From: Streptomyces sp. H27-H1
Lineage (GTDB): Bacteria; Actinomycetota; Actinomycetes; Streptomycetales; Streptomycetaceae
Assembly (NCBI RefSeq): GCF_026627445.1
Contig: NZ_JAPNLJ010000029.1
Location: 1-64,000 of the forward strand
Direction: 5' to 3'
Length of the DNA stretch: 64,000 bases
A program made the translations under genes and the position numbers. The notes below the pieces were generated by a model. The model saw only the letters and a program-made list of their open reading frames with translations. It was not told the origin of the DNA and did not search any database. Shown one piece after another: positions 1-9,159 of this stretch (its first letter is position 1; each line of letters begins with the position of its first letter).

Positions 1-250
1 ATCAACTTTTGGCGTTGATTTTTGGCACGCTGTTGAGTTCTCAAGGAACGGACGCTTCCTTTGTACTCACCCTCTCGGGCTTTCCTCCGGGCGCTTCCTT
101 CGTTCTTGTGTTTCCGACTCTATCAGAGCCAGTCCCACTTGTTTTCCGCCTTCCAGGTCATCCGCTTTCGCGTTTTCCCTTTCCGGCGAGTCCGACTCTA
201 TCAGTCCTTTTCTCTCCCTCTGACCACTCTCTGTTTTGCCGAATAGGCAT
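1..250 (-). promoter_or_regulatory. rRNA operon leader (16S rRNA itself lies outside the window)
   Basis: Read on the minus strand, this segment carries TTGAGAACTCAACAGCGTGCC-like sequence (positions 24-44) followed by an AAAATCAACGCC stretch. That is the conserved antitermination/processing leader found just upstream of 16S rRNA in Streptomyces rrn operons. A 14-base element, TCCGACTCTATCAG on the plus strand, occurs twice (113-126 and 191-204), as is usual in these leaders. The rRNA genes would therefore start just left of position 1 and be transcribed leftwards. The rrn promoters should lie around 240-390, but I cannot assign individual -35/-10 boxes with confidence. The assignment rests on remembered leader sequences. 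Confidence 0.75.
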
Positions 251-394
251 GCAGAAAGGAGCCGAGATCAAGATCAGAATAAGAAGGAGGAGGAGCCCCG
301 TCCATCAGCCGTTCGCGAAATGTTCACGCGGGGCTTCCTGGCGGGAGTCACGACAGTACAGGTCTGCCGGATCCCAAGCAAATCGATTCAGGCG

Positions 395-423
395 TATGGT
401 CTAGTCCACCGGTCTAGTCCACT
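395..423. promoter_or_regulatory. Two tandem DasR-type operators (dre) upstream of crr
   Basis: The near-palindromic core GGTCTAGTCC occurs twice, at 398-407 and 411-420, in flanks TAT..ACC and ACC..ACT. Both fit the DasR-responsive element, whose consensus is close to ACTGGTCTAGACCACT. The copies are 13 bases apart and lie about 145 bases before crr. DasR is the GntR-family regulator that controls crr-ptsI and N-acetylglucosamine use in Streptomyces and is released by glucosamine-6-phosphate, so the site fits the next genes. It also lies between crr and the divergent rRNA operon. Confidence 0.8.
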
Positions 424-566
424 AGTCTCCGTGCCGAAGGACCAGTCCAGTTCGGGACCAACATCCGGCGAACCCGAACATCTTGTGACTTATCCTTCTG
501 AAGAGTACGCCGTTCGCGACAGGTAGTGACGGCGACACGAAGAAGCCCCACCCCTGGGAGGCCCCC

Positions 567-1016
567 ATGACCAGCGTGACGTCCCCACTTGCCGGGACCG
601 CCATCGGACTCGCGGCAGTGCCCGACCCGGTGTTCTCCGGCGCGATGGTGGGACCGGGCACCGCTATTGACCCTGTGCGCGAGCCTTCGGAGGCGGTGTC
701 CCCCGTAGACGGTGTAGTCGTCTCCCTGCACCCGCACGCGTACGTCGTCGTCGACGGTGAAGGCCACGGTGTGCTCACGCACCTGGGGATCGACACCGTT
801 CAGCTCAACGGCGAGGGCTTCGAGCTGCTCGTCAACAAGGGCGACACCGTGACCCGCGGCCAGGCCGTCATCCGCTGGAACCCCGCTGCGGTCGAGGCCG
901 CCGGCAAGTCCCCCATCTGCCCCATCGTGGCGCTGGAAGCGACTGCCGACTCCCTCACTGACGTCGTCGAGGCCGGAGACATGAAGGCCGGAGACGTTCT
1001 CTTCGGCTGGCATTGA
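567..1016 (+). CDS. crr: PTS system glucose-type IIA component
   Basis: Cytoplasmic phosphocarrier of the phosphoenolpyruvate:sugar phosphotransferase system. It takes phosphate from HPr and passes it to sugar-specific IIB/IIC proteins, including the N-acetylglucosamine permease in Streptomyces. The 149-residue protein is a free-standing EIIA(Glc) domain of normal length. The phospho-accepting histidine is His72 in THLGIDTVQL. An accessory His is in the upstream segment SLHPHAYVV. A GGGAGG ribosome-binding site sits 6 bases before the ATG. It forms an operon with ptsI, 74 bases downstream, and lies behind two DasR-type sites, so induction by amino sugars is expected. Confidence 0.95.
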   Translation: MTSVTSPLAGTAIGLAAVPDPVFSGAMVGPGTAIDPVREPSEAVSPVDGVVVSLHPHAYVVVDGEGHGVLTHLGIDTVQLNGEGFELLVNKGDTVTRGQAVIRWNPAAVEAAGKSPICPIVALEATADSLTDVVEAGDMKAGDVLFGWH

Positions 1017-1090
1017 CGTATCCGCCTGCTCGGGCGGACCGGACATCCAACGCGGCGGGTGGATCCGCCGCTCAATCGGAGACAGGTGAA

Positions 1091-2761
1091 ATGGAGACAA
1101 CGCTGCGAGGCGTCGGCGTGAGCCACGGTGTGGCGATCGGCGAGGTTCGGCACATGGGCACGGCGGTTCTCGAACCGCCGGCGAAACAGATCACCGCGGA
1201 CGAGGCGGAGCGCGAACAGGGGCGCGCCCGTCAGGCCGTGGAAGCTGTGTCGGCCGACCTGATCGCCCGGGGCCAGCTGGCCGGTGGCGAGGCCCAGCAC
1301 GTGCTCGAGGCCCAGGCGATGATCGCCACGGACCCCGAGCTCATGGCGGACGTCGACCGGCGCATCGCCGTCGGCAGCACCGCCGAGCGCGGTGTGTACG
1401 ACGCGTTCGCCGCCTACCGCGTCCTGCTCGCCGGGGCCGGTGAGTACATGGCCGGCCGTGTGGCCGACCTGGACGACGTGCGCAACCGCATCGTCGCGCG
1501 CCTGCTCGGCGTGCCGATGCCGGGTGTGCCCGACAGCGACGAGCCGTACGTACTGATCGCGCGGGACCTGGCTCCCGCCGACACCGCTCTGCTCGACCCG
1601 GCGCTGGTCCTCGGTTTCGTGACCGAGGAAGGCGGCCCGACCAGCCACAGCGCGATCCTCGCGCGGGCGCTGGGCGTGCCCGCCATCGTGGCGCTGCCGG
1701 GTGCCGGTGAGATCGCCGAGGGCACGCTCATCGCCGTCGACGGCAGTACCGGTGACCTGTTCGTGGAGCCGAGCGCGGCGAAGCGGGCCGAGCTCGAGGC
1801 TTCGGCCGCCGAGCGCAAGGCCGCGCTGTCCGCGTCCTCCGGTCCTGGTGCCACGTCCGACGGTCACAAGGTGCCGCTGCTGGCCAACATCGGTGGTCCG
1901 GCGGACGTGCCTGCGGCCGTCGATGCCGGGGCCGAGGGTGTGGGCCTGTTCCGCACGGAGTTCCTCTTCCTGGACGACAGCAAGCACGCGCCGACCGAAG
2001 AGAAGCAGGTCGAGTCGTACCGCAAGGTCCTCGAAGCCTTCCCCGAGGGTCGTGTCGTCGTACGTGTCCTGGATGCCGGCGCCGACAAGCCGCTGGACTT
2101 CCTGACCCCGGCCGACGAGCCGAACCCGGCTCTGGGCGTCCGTGGTCTGCGTTCGCTGCTCGACCACCCGGACGTGCTGCGTACGCAGCTCACGGCGCTG
2201 GCCAAGGCCGCCGAGGGGCTGCCGGTCTACCTCGAGGTCATGGCCCCGATGGTGGCCGACCGGATCGACGCCAAGGCGTTCGCGGACGCCTGCCGTGAGG
2301 CCGGGCTGCGGGCGAAGTTCGGTGCCATGGTGGAGATTCCCTCCGCCGCGCTGCGGGCGCGCTCGATCCTCCAGGAGGTCGAGTTCCTCTCGCTGGGCAC
2401 CAACGACCTGGCCCAGTACGCCTTCGCCGCCGACCGTCAGGTCGGCGCCGTATCGCGGCTGCAGGACCCGTGGCAGCCCGCGCTGCTCGACCTGATCGCC
2501 ATGTCGGCCGAGGCCGCCAAGGCCGAGGGCAAGAGCTGTGGCGTCTGTGGCGAGGCTGCCGCCGACCCGCTGCTGGCCTGTGTGCTGACGGGGCTGGGTG
2601 TCACCTCGCTCTCGATGGGTGCCGCTTCGATTCCCTACGTGCGGGCGACGCTCGCCAAGTACACCCTCGCGCAGTGCGAGCGTGCGGCTGCTGCCGCGCG
2701 TGCCACGGACAGCGCCGAGGAGGCCCGTGTGGCCGCCCAGGCGGTGCTGTCCGGCGAGTAG
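1091..2761 (+). CDS. ptsI: Phosphoenolpyruvate-protein phosphotransferase (PTS enzyme I)
   Basis: Enzyme I of the PTS: it autophosphorylates from PEP and passes the phosphate to HPr. The 556-residue protein has the N-terminal HPr-binding and phosphohistidine domains with the active His186 in GGPTSHSAIL, and a C-terminal TIM-barrel PEP-binding domain with FRTEFLF, the LGTNDLAQY signature and catalytic Cys486 in CGVCGEAA. The ATG at 1091 is chosen because it starts the conserved METTLRGVGVSHG segment and has GGAG 9 bases upstream; the frame is open further upstream (to 1013) but that stretch is not family-like. It follows crr in one operon and ends at a strong hairpin. Confidence 0.96.
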   Translation: METTLRGVGVSHGVAIGEVRHMGTAVLEPPAKQITADEAEREQGRARQAVEAVSADLIARGQLAGGEAQHVLEAQAMIATDPELMADVDRRIAVGSTAERGVYDAFAAYRVLLAGAGEYMAGRVADLDDVRNRIVARLLGVPMPGVPDSDEPYVLIARDLAPADTALLDPALVLGFVTEEGGPTSHSAILARALGVPAIVALPGAGEIAEGTLIAVDGSTGDLFVEPSAAKRAELEASAAERKAALSASSGPGATSDGHKVPLLANIGGPADVPAAVDAGAEGVGLFRTEFLFLDDSKHAPTEEKQVESYRKVLEAFPEGRVVVRVLDAGADKPLDFLTPADEPNPALGVRGLRSLLDHPDVLRTQLTALAKAAEGLPVYLEVMAPMVADRIDAKAFADACREAGLRAKFGAMVEIPSAALRARSILQEVEFLSLGTNDLAQYAFAADRQVGAVSRLQDPWQPALLDLIAMSAEAAKAEGKSCGVCGEAAADPLLACVLTGLGVTSLSMGAASIPYVRATLAKYTLAQCERAAAAARATDSAEEARVAAQAVLSGE

Positions 2762-2784
2762 CCGGATGGTGTGTCGTCGACGTT

Positions 2785-2817
2785 CGAGGGGCCTTCGCCG
2801 GTGGCGGGGGCCCCTCG
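2785..2817. terminator. Hairpin terminator after ptsI
   Basis: Inverted repeat CGAGGGGCC (2785-2793) with GGCCCCTCG (2809-2817), and a small inner CGCC/GGCG stem in the loop. It lies between convergent ptsI and the next minus-strand gene, so it may serve both. No U-tract, as is common in Streptomyces. Confidence 0.7.
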
Positions 2818-2848
2818 GCCGTTGCCCGGTGGGCGGCGTCCGCCCGGC

Positions 2849-3766
2849 TCAGTGGTGCGGGCCCGGTTCGTCCACCTCGTAGCCGGGGCAGTAGTCGACG
2901 CCGGGCTCGGGGGCCACGGGATCTCCGGTGTCGGCGTCGGTGCAGTAGGCGTTGAAGACGGCCGCCGCCGAGAGGGGTACCAGGCGGCCACGGTCCAGGC
3001 GCCAGCCGTGGACGCGGTCCCGGCCGCTGTCGGTGGTGCTGCGCAGGACCAGTCCCCCGGGTCCGCCGAGGGCAAGGCCCGCGGCGAGTACCGTCACGAA
3101 GTCGAGGCCGTCGCGGCCGTCGACCCGGGGCCGGATGCCCGGGCCGCTGTCCGCGTGGAGCACCGCCACGAGCTGTTCCTCCCGCGCCGGGACGCTGCAC
3201 ACCAGGTGGTGGTGGCCGGGGCCGGCCCGGTCCACCAGGTGCCGGAGCGCTCGGGTGGCGCGCTCGATCGAGGCGGTCCCGATGTCCTCGCCGCAGTCGG
3301 CGCAGCGGCCCACTTCGGTCAGCAGCGAGCGCGCGTACTCCCAGGTGGCCTGCCGGACGGCCGCGTCCACGAGGAGCGGGACCAGTTCGTCGATGGGCTG
3401 GCCGGCGTACGGAAGGCCGCCGGCGCCGCCGGCCAGTTCGGCGGTGAAGCGGGTGCGGGCCCCGGAGGTGTCCGGGTCCAGTCCGTAGTCCGCGCAGAAG
3501 TCGGCGTACTCCTCCGGGTCGAAGAGGGTGACGGTGGTGTGGATGCCCTGGGCCGCGAGGGAGCGGAGCAGCCGGTCGACGTGGTCCAGGTAGTCGCGGT
3601 GGTCGTCGAAGGTGAAGCTGCGGTACCCGCGCATGGCCGCGAAGTCCCCGGCGTCGGCCAGGAGGCCGACGGTACTGGGGGCTTCGCGGCGCAGGGTGCG
3701 GCGCCTGCCGTTGCGGGCCGGACGTCCCGTGGTCGCTGCGGTCCTGGTGTCGTTCGAGCGTGGCAT
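2849..3766 (-). CDS. Hypothetical protein, actinobacterial type
   Basis: 305-residue soluble protein that I recognise only as a Streptomyces-type hypothetical. The N-terminus (residues 1-27) is strongly basic and may be disordered. The body is acidic, with DDHRDYLDHVDRLLRSL early and a CADCGEDIG motif in the middle, the latter a lone CxxC. There are no membrane segments or signal peptide. The ATG is preceded by AGGGGGAA, a good ribosome-binding site. It stands alone between convergent ptsI and acetoacetyl-CoA synthetase on the same strand. No function is proposed. Confidence 0.7.
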   Translation of the reverse strand: MPRSNDTRTAATTGRPARNGRRRTLRREAPSTVGLLADAGDFAAMRGYRSFTFDDHRDYLDHVDRLLRSLAAQGIHTTVTLFDPEEYADFCADYGLDPDTSGARTRFTAELAGGAGGLPYAGQPIDELVPLLVDAAVRQATWEYARSLLTEVGRCADCGEDIGTASIERATRALRHLVDRAGPGHHHLVCSVPAREEQLVAVLHADSGPGIRPRVDGRDGLDFVTVLAAGLALGGPGGLVLRSTTDSGRDRVHGWRLDRGRLVPLSAAAVFNAYCTDADTGDPVAPEPGVDYCPGYEVDEPGPHH

Positions 3767-3836
3767 GGTTCCCCCTGAGTAACGCGATCACTTGCTCACT
3801 CAGAGTAATCACCGCCACTGACAGTGGCCGTGGGCG

Positions 3837-5816
3837 TCAGCCCCGGGTGCGGGCGAGCTCCTCGTAGAAGTGCAGGAGTTCGAGGTTGTCGACCGAGCCC
3901 GGGTTGACCGCCTTGGCCATGGGGGCGCCCTGCAGGAGGCGTTTGACCGGGACCTCGATGCGCTTGCCGGTGAGGGTGTGCGGGATGCCCGGGACTTCGA
4001 TCACCTCGTCGGGGACGTGGCGCGGGGAGAGCTCCTCGCGGATCGTCGCCTTGATGCGGGAGCGCAGCCCGTCATCGAGGACGGCGCCGGGCACGAGGTG
4101 GACGAAGAGCGGCATCCAGTAGCCGCCGTTCGGCTCCTCCAGGCCGATGACCAGTGATTCCTTGATCTCGGGGAGTCGCTCGACGGCCTCGTAGATGTCC
4201 GCGGAGCCCATCCGGACGCCCTGCCGGTTCAGGGTGGAGTCGGAGCGGCCGTGGATGACGACGGAGCCGTGATCGGTGATCGTGATCCAGTCTCCGTGGC
4301 GCCAGACGCCGGGGAACATCTCGAAGTAGCTGTCGCGGTAGCGGCTGCCGTCGGGGTCGTTCCAGAAGCGGATCGGCATGGACGGCATGGGGCTGGTGAC
4401 GACCAGCTCGCCGACCTCGCCGGTGACGGGCTTGCCGGAGGCGTCCCAGGCCTGGAGGTCCGTGCCCAGGCAGGCTGCCTGGAGTTCACCGATGTGGACC
4501 GGGAGGGTGGGGACGGCGCCGGCGAAGCAGCTGCAGACGTCGGTGCCCCCGCTGACGGAGGCGATCCACAGGTCCTCGGCCACTTCGTCGTGGAGCCAGC
4601 GGAAGCCGTCGGGCGGCAGCGGGGATCCCGTGGTGGCCACGCACTTCACGGCGGAGAGGTCGAAGTCGCGGGAGGGATGGACATCGGCCTTGCGGCAGGC
4701 CATCACGTAGGCGGCGGACGTCCCGTAGAGGGTGGCTCCGGTCCGCTCCGCGATGCGCCACTGGGCTCCGGTGTCGGGGAAACCCGGGCTGCCGTCGTAG
4801 AGCACGACGGTGGTTCCGGTGAGCAGGCCGGAGACGAGGAAGTTCCACATCATCCAGCCGGTGGAGGTGTACCAGAAGAAGCGGTCCTCGGGGCCCAGGT
4901 CGCAGTGCAGGCCGAGCTGCTTGAGGTGTTCGAGGAGGATGCCGCCCTGCGACTGGACGATCGCCTTGGGCAGGCCGGTGGTGCCGGAGGAGTAGAGGAC
5001 CCAGAGCGGGTGGTCGAAGGGGACCGGCTCGAAGACCGGCTCGGTGTCGCCCGAGGTCAGGGCGGACCATTCGAGGGCGCCCGCGGGGGCCGGCGTACCG
5101 AGGAGCGGGATGTGTACGACGGCGCGCAGCGACGGGAGCTCGGCGCGCAGTTCGGCGACGGTATCGCGGCGGTCGTGTTCCTTGCCGCCGTAGCGGTAGC
5201 CGTCGACGGTGAAGAGGACCACCGGCTCCACCTGCTGGAAGCGGTCCAGGACGCTGCGGGCACCGAAATCGGGGGCGCAGGAGGTCCAGACGGCGCCGAC
5301 GGCGGCGGTGGCGAGGAGCGCCGTGACGGCCTCGGGGATGTTGGGGAGGTAGCCGCTGACCCGGTCGCCGGGGCGTACGCCCAGGGAGCGCAGTTCGGCG
5401 GCGAGCGCGCCGACCTGGCGGCGGAGCTCGGCCCAGGTGACGGGGGTGGGCTCGTGGGTCTCGTCCACGTGGAGCAGCGCCGCGTCGGCGGCGCGCGCCG
5501 GGTCCTCGGCGGCGCGCAGGGCGTGCTCGGCGTAGTTGAGGGTGGCGCCCCGGAACCAGACCGCGCCCGGCATGGACCGGTCGGCGAGGACGCCCTCGTA
5601 CGGGGTGGTGAAGCGTACGTCGAACCACTCGGCGACGGCCTGCCAGAAGGTGTCCAGGGCGTCTACGGACCAGCTGTGCAGGGCCGGGTAGCCGCCGTCC
5701 GCGGGGGCGCCGTGGTGTTCGGCGGCCCAGGCCTGGAAGGCGGTGATCCGGGCCGCGGCGATCCGGTCGGGGCCCGGGGACCAGAGGGGCTCGGAGGGGG
5801 TGGCTGCTGCGGTCAT
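3837..5816 (-). CDS. Acetoacetyl-CoA synthetase (acetoacetate-CoA ligase)
   Basis: ATP-dependent ligase activating acetoacetate to acetoacetyl-CoA through an acyl-adenylate, which feeds ketone-body carbon into central or polyketide metabolism. The 659-residue protein has the N-terminal ACAS domain (about residues 40-100), the AMP-binding loop YSSGTTGLPKA (about 275-285), and the C-terminal catalytic lysine segment PHTLTGKRIEVPVK. Its length and the DFGARSVLDRF segment favour acetoacetyl- over acetyl-CoA synthetase. The frame is open to 5933, but the ATG at 5816 starts the family-like sequence. It diverges from the GH31 gene across about 240 bases. Confidence 0.9.
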   Translation of the reverse strand: MTAAATPSEPLWSPGPDRIAAARITAFQAWAAEHHGAPADGGYPALHSWSVDALDTFWQAVAEWFDVRFTTPYEGVLADRSMPGAVWFRGATLNYAEHALRAAEDPARAADAALLHVDETHEPTPVTWAELRRQVGALAAELRSLGVRPGDRVSGYLPNIPEAVTALLATAAVGAVWTSCAPDFGARSVLDRFQQVEPVVLFTVDGYRYGGKEHDRRDTVAELRAELPSLRAVVHIPLLGTPAPAGALEWSALTSGDTEPVFEPVPFDHPLWVLYSSGTTGLPKAIVQSQGGILLEHLKQLGLHCDLGPEDRFFWYTSTGWMMWNFLVSGLLTGTTVVLYDGSPGFPDTGAQWRIAERTGATLYGTSAAYVMACRKADVHPSRDFDLSAVKCVATTGSPLPPDGFRWLHDEVAEDLWIASVSGGTDVCSCFAGAVPTLPVHIGELQAACLGTDLQAWDASGKPVTGEVGELVVTSPMPSMPIRFWNDPDGSRYRDSYFEMFPGVWRHGDWITITDHGSVVIHGRSDSTLNRQGVRMGSADIYEAVERLPEIKESLVIGLEEPNGGYWMPLFVHLVPGAVLDDGLRSRIKATIREELSPRHVPDEVIEVPGIPHTLTGKRIEVPVKRLLQGAPMAKAVNPGSVDNLELLHFYEELARTRG

Positions 5817-6060
5817 GCGTCGGCTCCCGGTCACGTCAGCGGTTCGCGCTTCGTGTGCGTGTCGTCGTGTGTGGTGTGGCGTCTGGTGTCCGTACGGTGC
5901 CACCGCGCGCGGGGTGTGCGTGCGACGGCTCACAGGGACGATGCCATGTGATCGACATCCGCACCAGAGTCGTCATCGGCGGTCGGCTGTGATCCTTTTG
6001 CGGGTGAACGGCAGTTGAACGGCACCTTCTGGACCAGGTGGCGGTGGCAGGGTGGGCACC

Positions 6061-8439
6061 ATGGACGGTCGTGGGCTGGTGCGTGCGGTGAAGGACCTCG
6101 GCGGCGAACAGGGGCGGCGCGCCTGGCGCTCGGCCTGGCGCAACCGGCGCGTGGACGCGGCGGGGCTCATACCCCGGGGCGTGGAGCGGGCGCGGGTGCC
6201 GGGTCTGCTGACCGGTACGGAGCCCCGGCCGGGCGGTGGGGTGCTCCGGTTCACCCGTTCGACGCTGCTGGTGCGGGTCACCGTGGGTGGGGCGGTGTTC
6301 TGGGGCTGGGACGGCAGCGAGCCCACTCCCTCGTACGCGGTGGTCGGCAGCGGGCCGGAGCCCGATCCGCGTGCCGTACTGGAGCCGGACACCGGCGGCG
6401 GCTGGCGGGTGGTGTCCGAGCGGGTGACGGTGGCGGTGTCCCGGCACGGGGCGGTGGAGGTGCGCGCGCCCGGCGGGACGGTGCTGCGGCGGGATCTGCC
6501 GCCACGCTGGTGGGAGCCCGTGCGGGCGGCCGGGGACCCGGAGGGGTCGGCGGGCGGAGCGGGCGGCGCCCGGTGGCTGCTGCGCAGTGAGGTGGCGGCG
6601 GACGCGCGGGTGTTCGGGCTCGGCGGGCGATCGGTGGGGCCGCGGCTGCGGGACGGGAGCTACCGGCTGTGGAACACCGATCCCAAGGGCGGGTTCGGGT
6701 CCGGGCCCGGCGAGGACCCCTTGTACATCACGATGCCGGTGCAGCTGGTGGTCGCGGACGCGGGCACGCACCTGGTCTTCCACGACAACTCCTGGGACGG
6801 GCGGGTGGTGCTGCGGGAGGGCGAGGAGGGTGCGGGCTCGGGGGCGGACCGGCCGGGGTCCTGCGAACTGCGCGTGGAGGGCGGCCCCTTGCGGTGCTGG
6901 GTGCTGGTGGGGCCGCCCGGGCGGGTGCTGCAGGGCTGGTCCGGGCTGACGGGCGCGGCGGCCGTGCCGCCGGAGTGGGCGCTCGGCTACCAGCACGCGC
7001 GGTGGGGGTTCGGGAGCGCGGCGGAGGTGCGCCGGATCGTGGCGGGGTACGCCGAGCACCGGCTGCCGCTGTCGGCCGTCCATCTGGACATCGACCACTA
7101 CGACGGCCACCGGGTCTTCACCGTGGACCGCGAGCGGTTCCCCGATCTTCCCGGACTGGCGAAGGAGTTGGCCGAGGGCGGGGTCCGGCTGGTCTCCATC
7201 GTCGACCCGGCGGTGAAGGCCGGCGACCCGCTGCACACCTCGGGGCTCGCGGTCGGCGCGCACGGGGCCTTCGTACGGGACGCGGCGGGGCGGGAGGTCC
7301 GGGGGGAGGTCTGGCCGGGCGAGTGCGCGTACCCGGACTTCACCGATCCGGCGGTTCGGCACTGGTGGGGCGGCCAGTACGAGGAGCGGCTCGCGCAGGG
7401 CTTCGCCGGGGTCTGGCACGACATGAACGAGCCCGTCTCCTTCGCCCCGTTCGGGGACCGGACGCTCCCCCGGTCGGCGCGGCACGCGCTGGACGGGGCC
7501 GGCGGGGACCACCGGGAGGCGCACAACGTGTACGCCCTCGGCATGGCGCGCGCCGGCTGGGAGGGACTCGTACGGCTGCGCCCGGCCGAGCGGCCCTTCC
7601 TCTTCTCCCGGTCGGGGTGGGCGGGGATGCAGCGGTACGGGGGCACGTGGTCCGGTGACGTGGAGAGCAGCTGGGACGGCCTGCGGTCCTCGCTGGCACT
7701 GGTACTGGGCCTCGGACTGTGCGGGGTGCCCTACTCGGGGCCGGACATCGGCGGGTTCTGGGGTTCGCCCTCGCCGGAGTTGTACCTGCGGTGGCTGCAA
7801 CTGGGCTCCTACCTGCCGCTGTTCCGGACCCACTCGGCCATCCTGGCCGGGCGGCGGGAACCGTGGGAGTTCGGTGCGCGGACGACGGAGGCCGCGCGGG
7901 CCGTGCTGGCGGAGCGGGAGCGGCTGCGCCCGTACTTCGTGACGCTCGCCCATCTGGCGCGGCGGACCGGAGCCCCGTACGTACGGCCGTTGTGGTGGGG
8001 ATCCCCGGAGGACCGGGCGCTACGGGACTGCGAGGACGCGTTCCTGCTGGGCGACGCGCTGCTGGTGGCTCCGGTGCTGGAGTGCGGGTCGGACCGGCGG
8101 GCGGTGCGGTTGCCGCGCGGGCGCTGGTACGACACGGCGACGGGCCGGGCTCACGAGGGGCCGGGCCAGATCCTGCTGGACGCGCCGCCGGACCGGATCC
8201 CGGTGCTGGCACGGGCCGGGTCGCTGCTGCCGGTGCGGGCGGCCGACGGGTCGGTGGCCCTGGAGGTGTGGGCCCCGGCGCGGGGCCGCACGGGCGGCGG
8301 GGTGGTGATCCGGGACCCGGGGCCGGGCTTCGAGCCGGGCGAAGTGGAACGGTACGCGGTGCGGTGGGCCGGGGACGCGGTGGTGGTGGAGGACGGGGCC
8401 GGGGAACGGGTGGAGGGAGTGGTGTTGCGGGGGCTCTGA
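6061..8439 (+). CDS. Glycoside hydrolase family 31 alpha-glucosidase
   Basis: Retaining alpha-glycosidase, probably cytoplasmic because no signal peptide is seen. The 792-residue protein has the N-terminal galactose-mutarotase-like beta-sandwich, then the (beta/alpha)8 barrel with the GH31 nucleophile Asp454 in WHDMNEP and the acid/base Asp533 in WSGDVESSW, and the C-terminal beta domains. Substrate could be maltose, isomaltose or related alpha-glucosides; sequence alone does not decide. An in-frame GTG 9 bases upstream (6052) is an alternative start. It ends at a strong hairpin shared with the convergent Nudix gene. Confidence 0.9.
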   Translation: MDGRGLVRAVKDLGGEQGRRAWRSAWRNRRVDAAGLIPRGVERARVPGLLTGTEPRPGGGVLRFTRSTLLVRVTVGGAVFWGWDGSEPTPSYAVVGSGPEPDPRAVLEPDTGGGWRVVSERVTVAVSRHGAVEVRAPGGTVLRRDLPPRWWEPVRAAGDPEGSAGGAGGARWLLRSEVAADARVFGLGGRSVGPRLRDGSYRLWNTDPKGGFGSGPGEDPLYITMPVQLVVADAGTHLVFHDNSWDGRVVLREGEEGAGSGADRPGSCELRVEGGPLRCWVLVGPPGRVLQGWSGLTGAAAVPPEWALGYQHARWGFGSAAEVRRIVAGYAEHRLPLSAVHLDIDHYDGHRVFTVDRERFPDLPGLAKELAEGGVRLVSIVDPAVKAGDPLHTSGLAVGAHGAFVRDAAGREVRGEVWPGECAYPDFTDPAVRHWWGGQYEERLAQGFAGVWHDMNEPVSFAPFGDRTLPRSARHALDGAGGDHREAHNVYALGMARAGWEGLVRLRPAERPFLFSRSGWAGMQRYGGTWSGDVESSWDGLRSSLALVLGLGLCGVPYSGPDIGGFWGSPSPELYLRWLQLGSYLPLFRTHSAILAGRREPWEFGARTTEAARAVLAERERLRPYFVTLAHLARRTGAPYVRPLWWGSPEDRALRDCEDAFLLGDALLVAPVLECGSDRRAVRLPRGRWYDTATGRAHEGPGQILLDAPPDRIPVLARAGSLLPVRAADGSVALEVWAPARGRTGGGVVIRDPGPGFEPGEVERYAVRWAGDAVVVEDGAGERVEGVVLRGL

Positions 8440-8491
8440 GGGGGGCGGCTCACAGCCTGGCCGGTAGTGCGGGTCGGGCCCGTTCAGCCTG

Positions 8492-8540
8492 GGGAGACCC
8501 GGGGCCCGGGCGGTCGGGCCTGTCGGGGCCCGGGTCTCCC
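8492..8540. terminator. Bidirectional hairpin between GH31 and Nudix genes
   Basis: A 12-base perfect stem, GGGAGACCCGGG (8492-8503) with CCCGGGTCTCCC (8529-8540), sits between two convergent genes. The loop can extend the stem further with GC pairs. Confidence 0.7.
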
Positions 8541-8620
8541 GGGGCCCTGAAGGCGCGGGCCCGCCGGCCGGCGCGGACCGGGGGCCCTTCGCGCCGAGTA
8601 GTCCCGGGCCGGACGCGCGG

Positions 8621-9130
8621 TCACGCGTACCGGCCCTCGAACCAGGCGCGGGCCGCCTTCGTGTGGAGGGGGAACGCCAGTTGCTCCGAGCCGCGCAGGA
8701 CGTGCCAGCCGGTGGTTTCGTCCGTCGGGGCGGACGCCGGGAGGGAGGCGGCCGGGCGGACGGGCAGGAGGCCGAAGACGAGCAGGTGGCCGGCCGGGGA
8801 GCTGTGGGTGTCGGCGAGGGCGACCTCGGAGGCCGGGGCGTGGATGCCGGTCTCCTCGCGGAGTTCGCGGACGACCGACTCGCGCCAGTCCTCGCCGAAG
8901 TCCATGAAGCCGCCGGGCAGGGCGACGCCGCCGAGGGCGGGCTCGATGGTGCGGGTGATCACCACCAGGCCGGTGCCGAGCTCGTCCTCGACGGGGAGCA
9001 GGGCGACGGCGACCGGGAGGGGGTTGCGGTAGGCGACCGCCCCGCACGAAGGGCAGGTACGGGGCCAGTCGGCCGCATCGAACAGGGCTCCACAGGCGGA
9101 GCAGTGCGAGTCCTTCAGGTGCGCCGGCAT
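8621..9130 (-). CDS. Nudix hydrolase with N-terminal zinc ribbon
   Basis: Pyrophosphohydrolase of the Nudix family; the substrate is unknown. The 169-residue protein begins with a CSAC...CPSC zinc ribbon (about residues 10-31), as in NudC-type enzymes, but it is too short to be a full NudC. The Nudix box fits the pattern exactly: G-x5-E-x7-RE-U-x-EE-x-GU, seen as GGFMDFGEDWRESVV followed by RELREETGI. The ATG at 9130 is preferred over the in-frame ATG at 9148, because the latter would run into the start region of the divergent dipeptidase gene. Only 29 bases separate the two starts. Confidence 0.88.
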   Translation of the reverse strand: MPAHLKDSHCSACGALFDAADWPRTCPSCGAVAYRNPLPVAVALLPVEDELGTGLVVITRTIEPALGGVALPGGFMDFGEDWRESVVRELREETGIHAPASEVALADTHSSPAGHLLVFGLLPVRPAASLPASAPTDETTGWHVLRGSEQLAFPLHTKAARAWFEGRYA

Positions 9131-9159
9131 GCGGCGATGGTATGCCAAGGGGCATGCGG

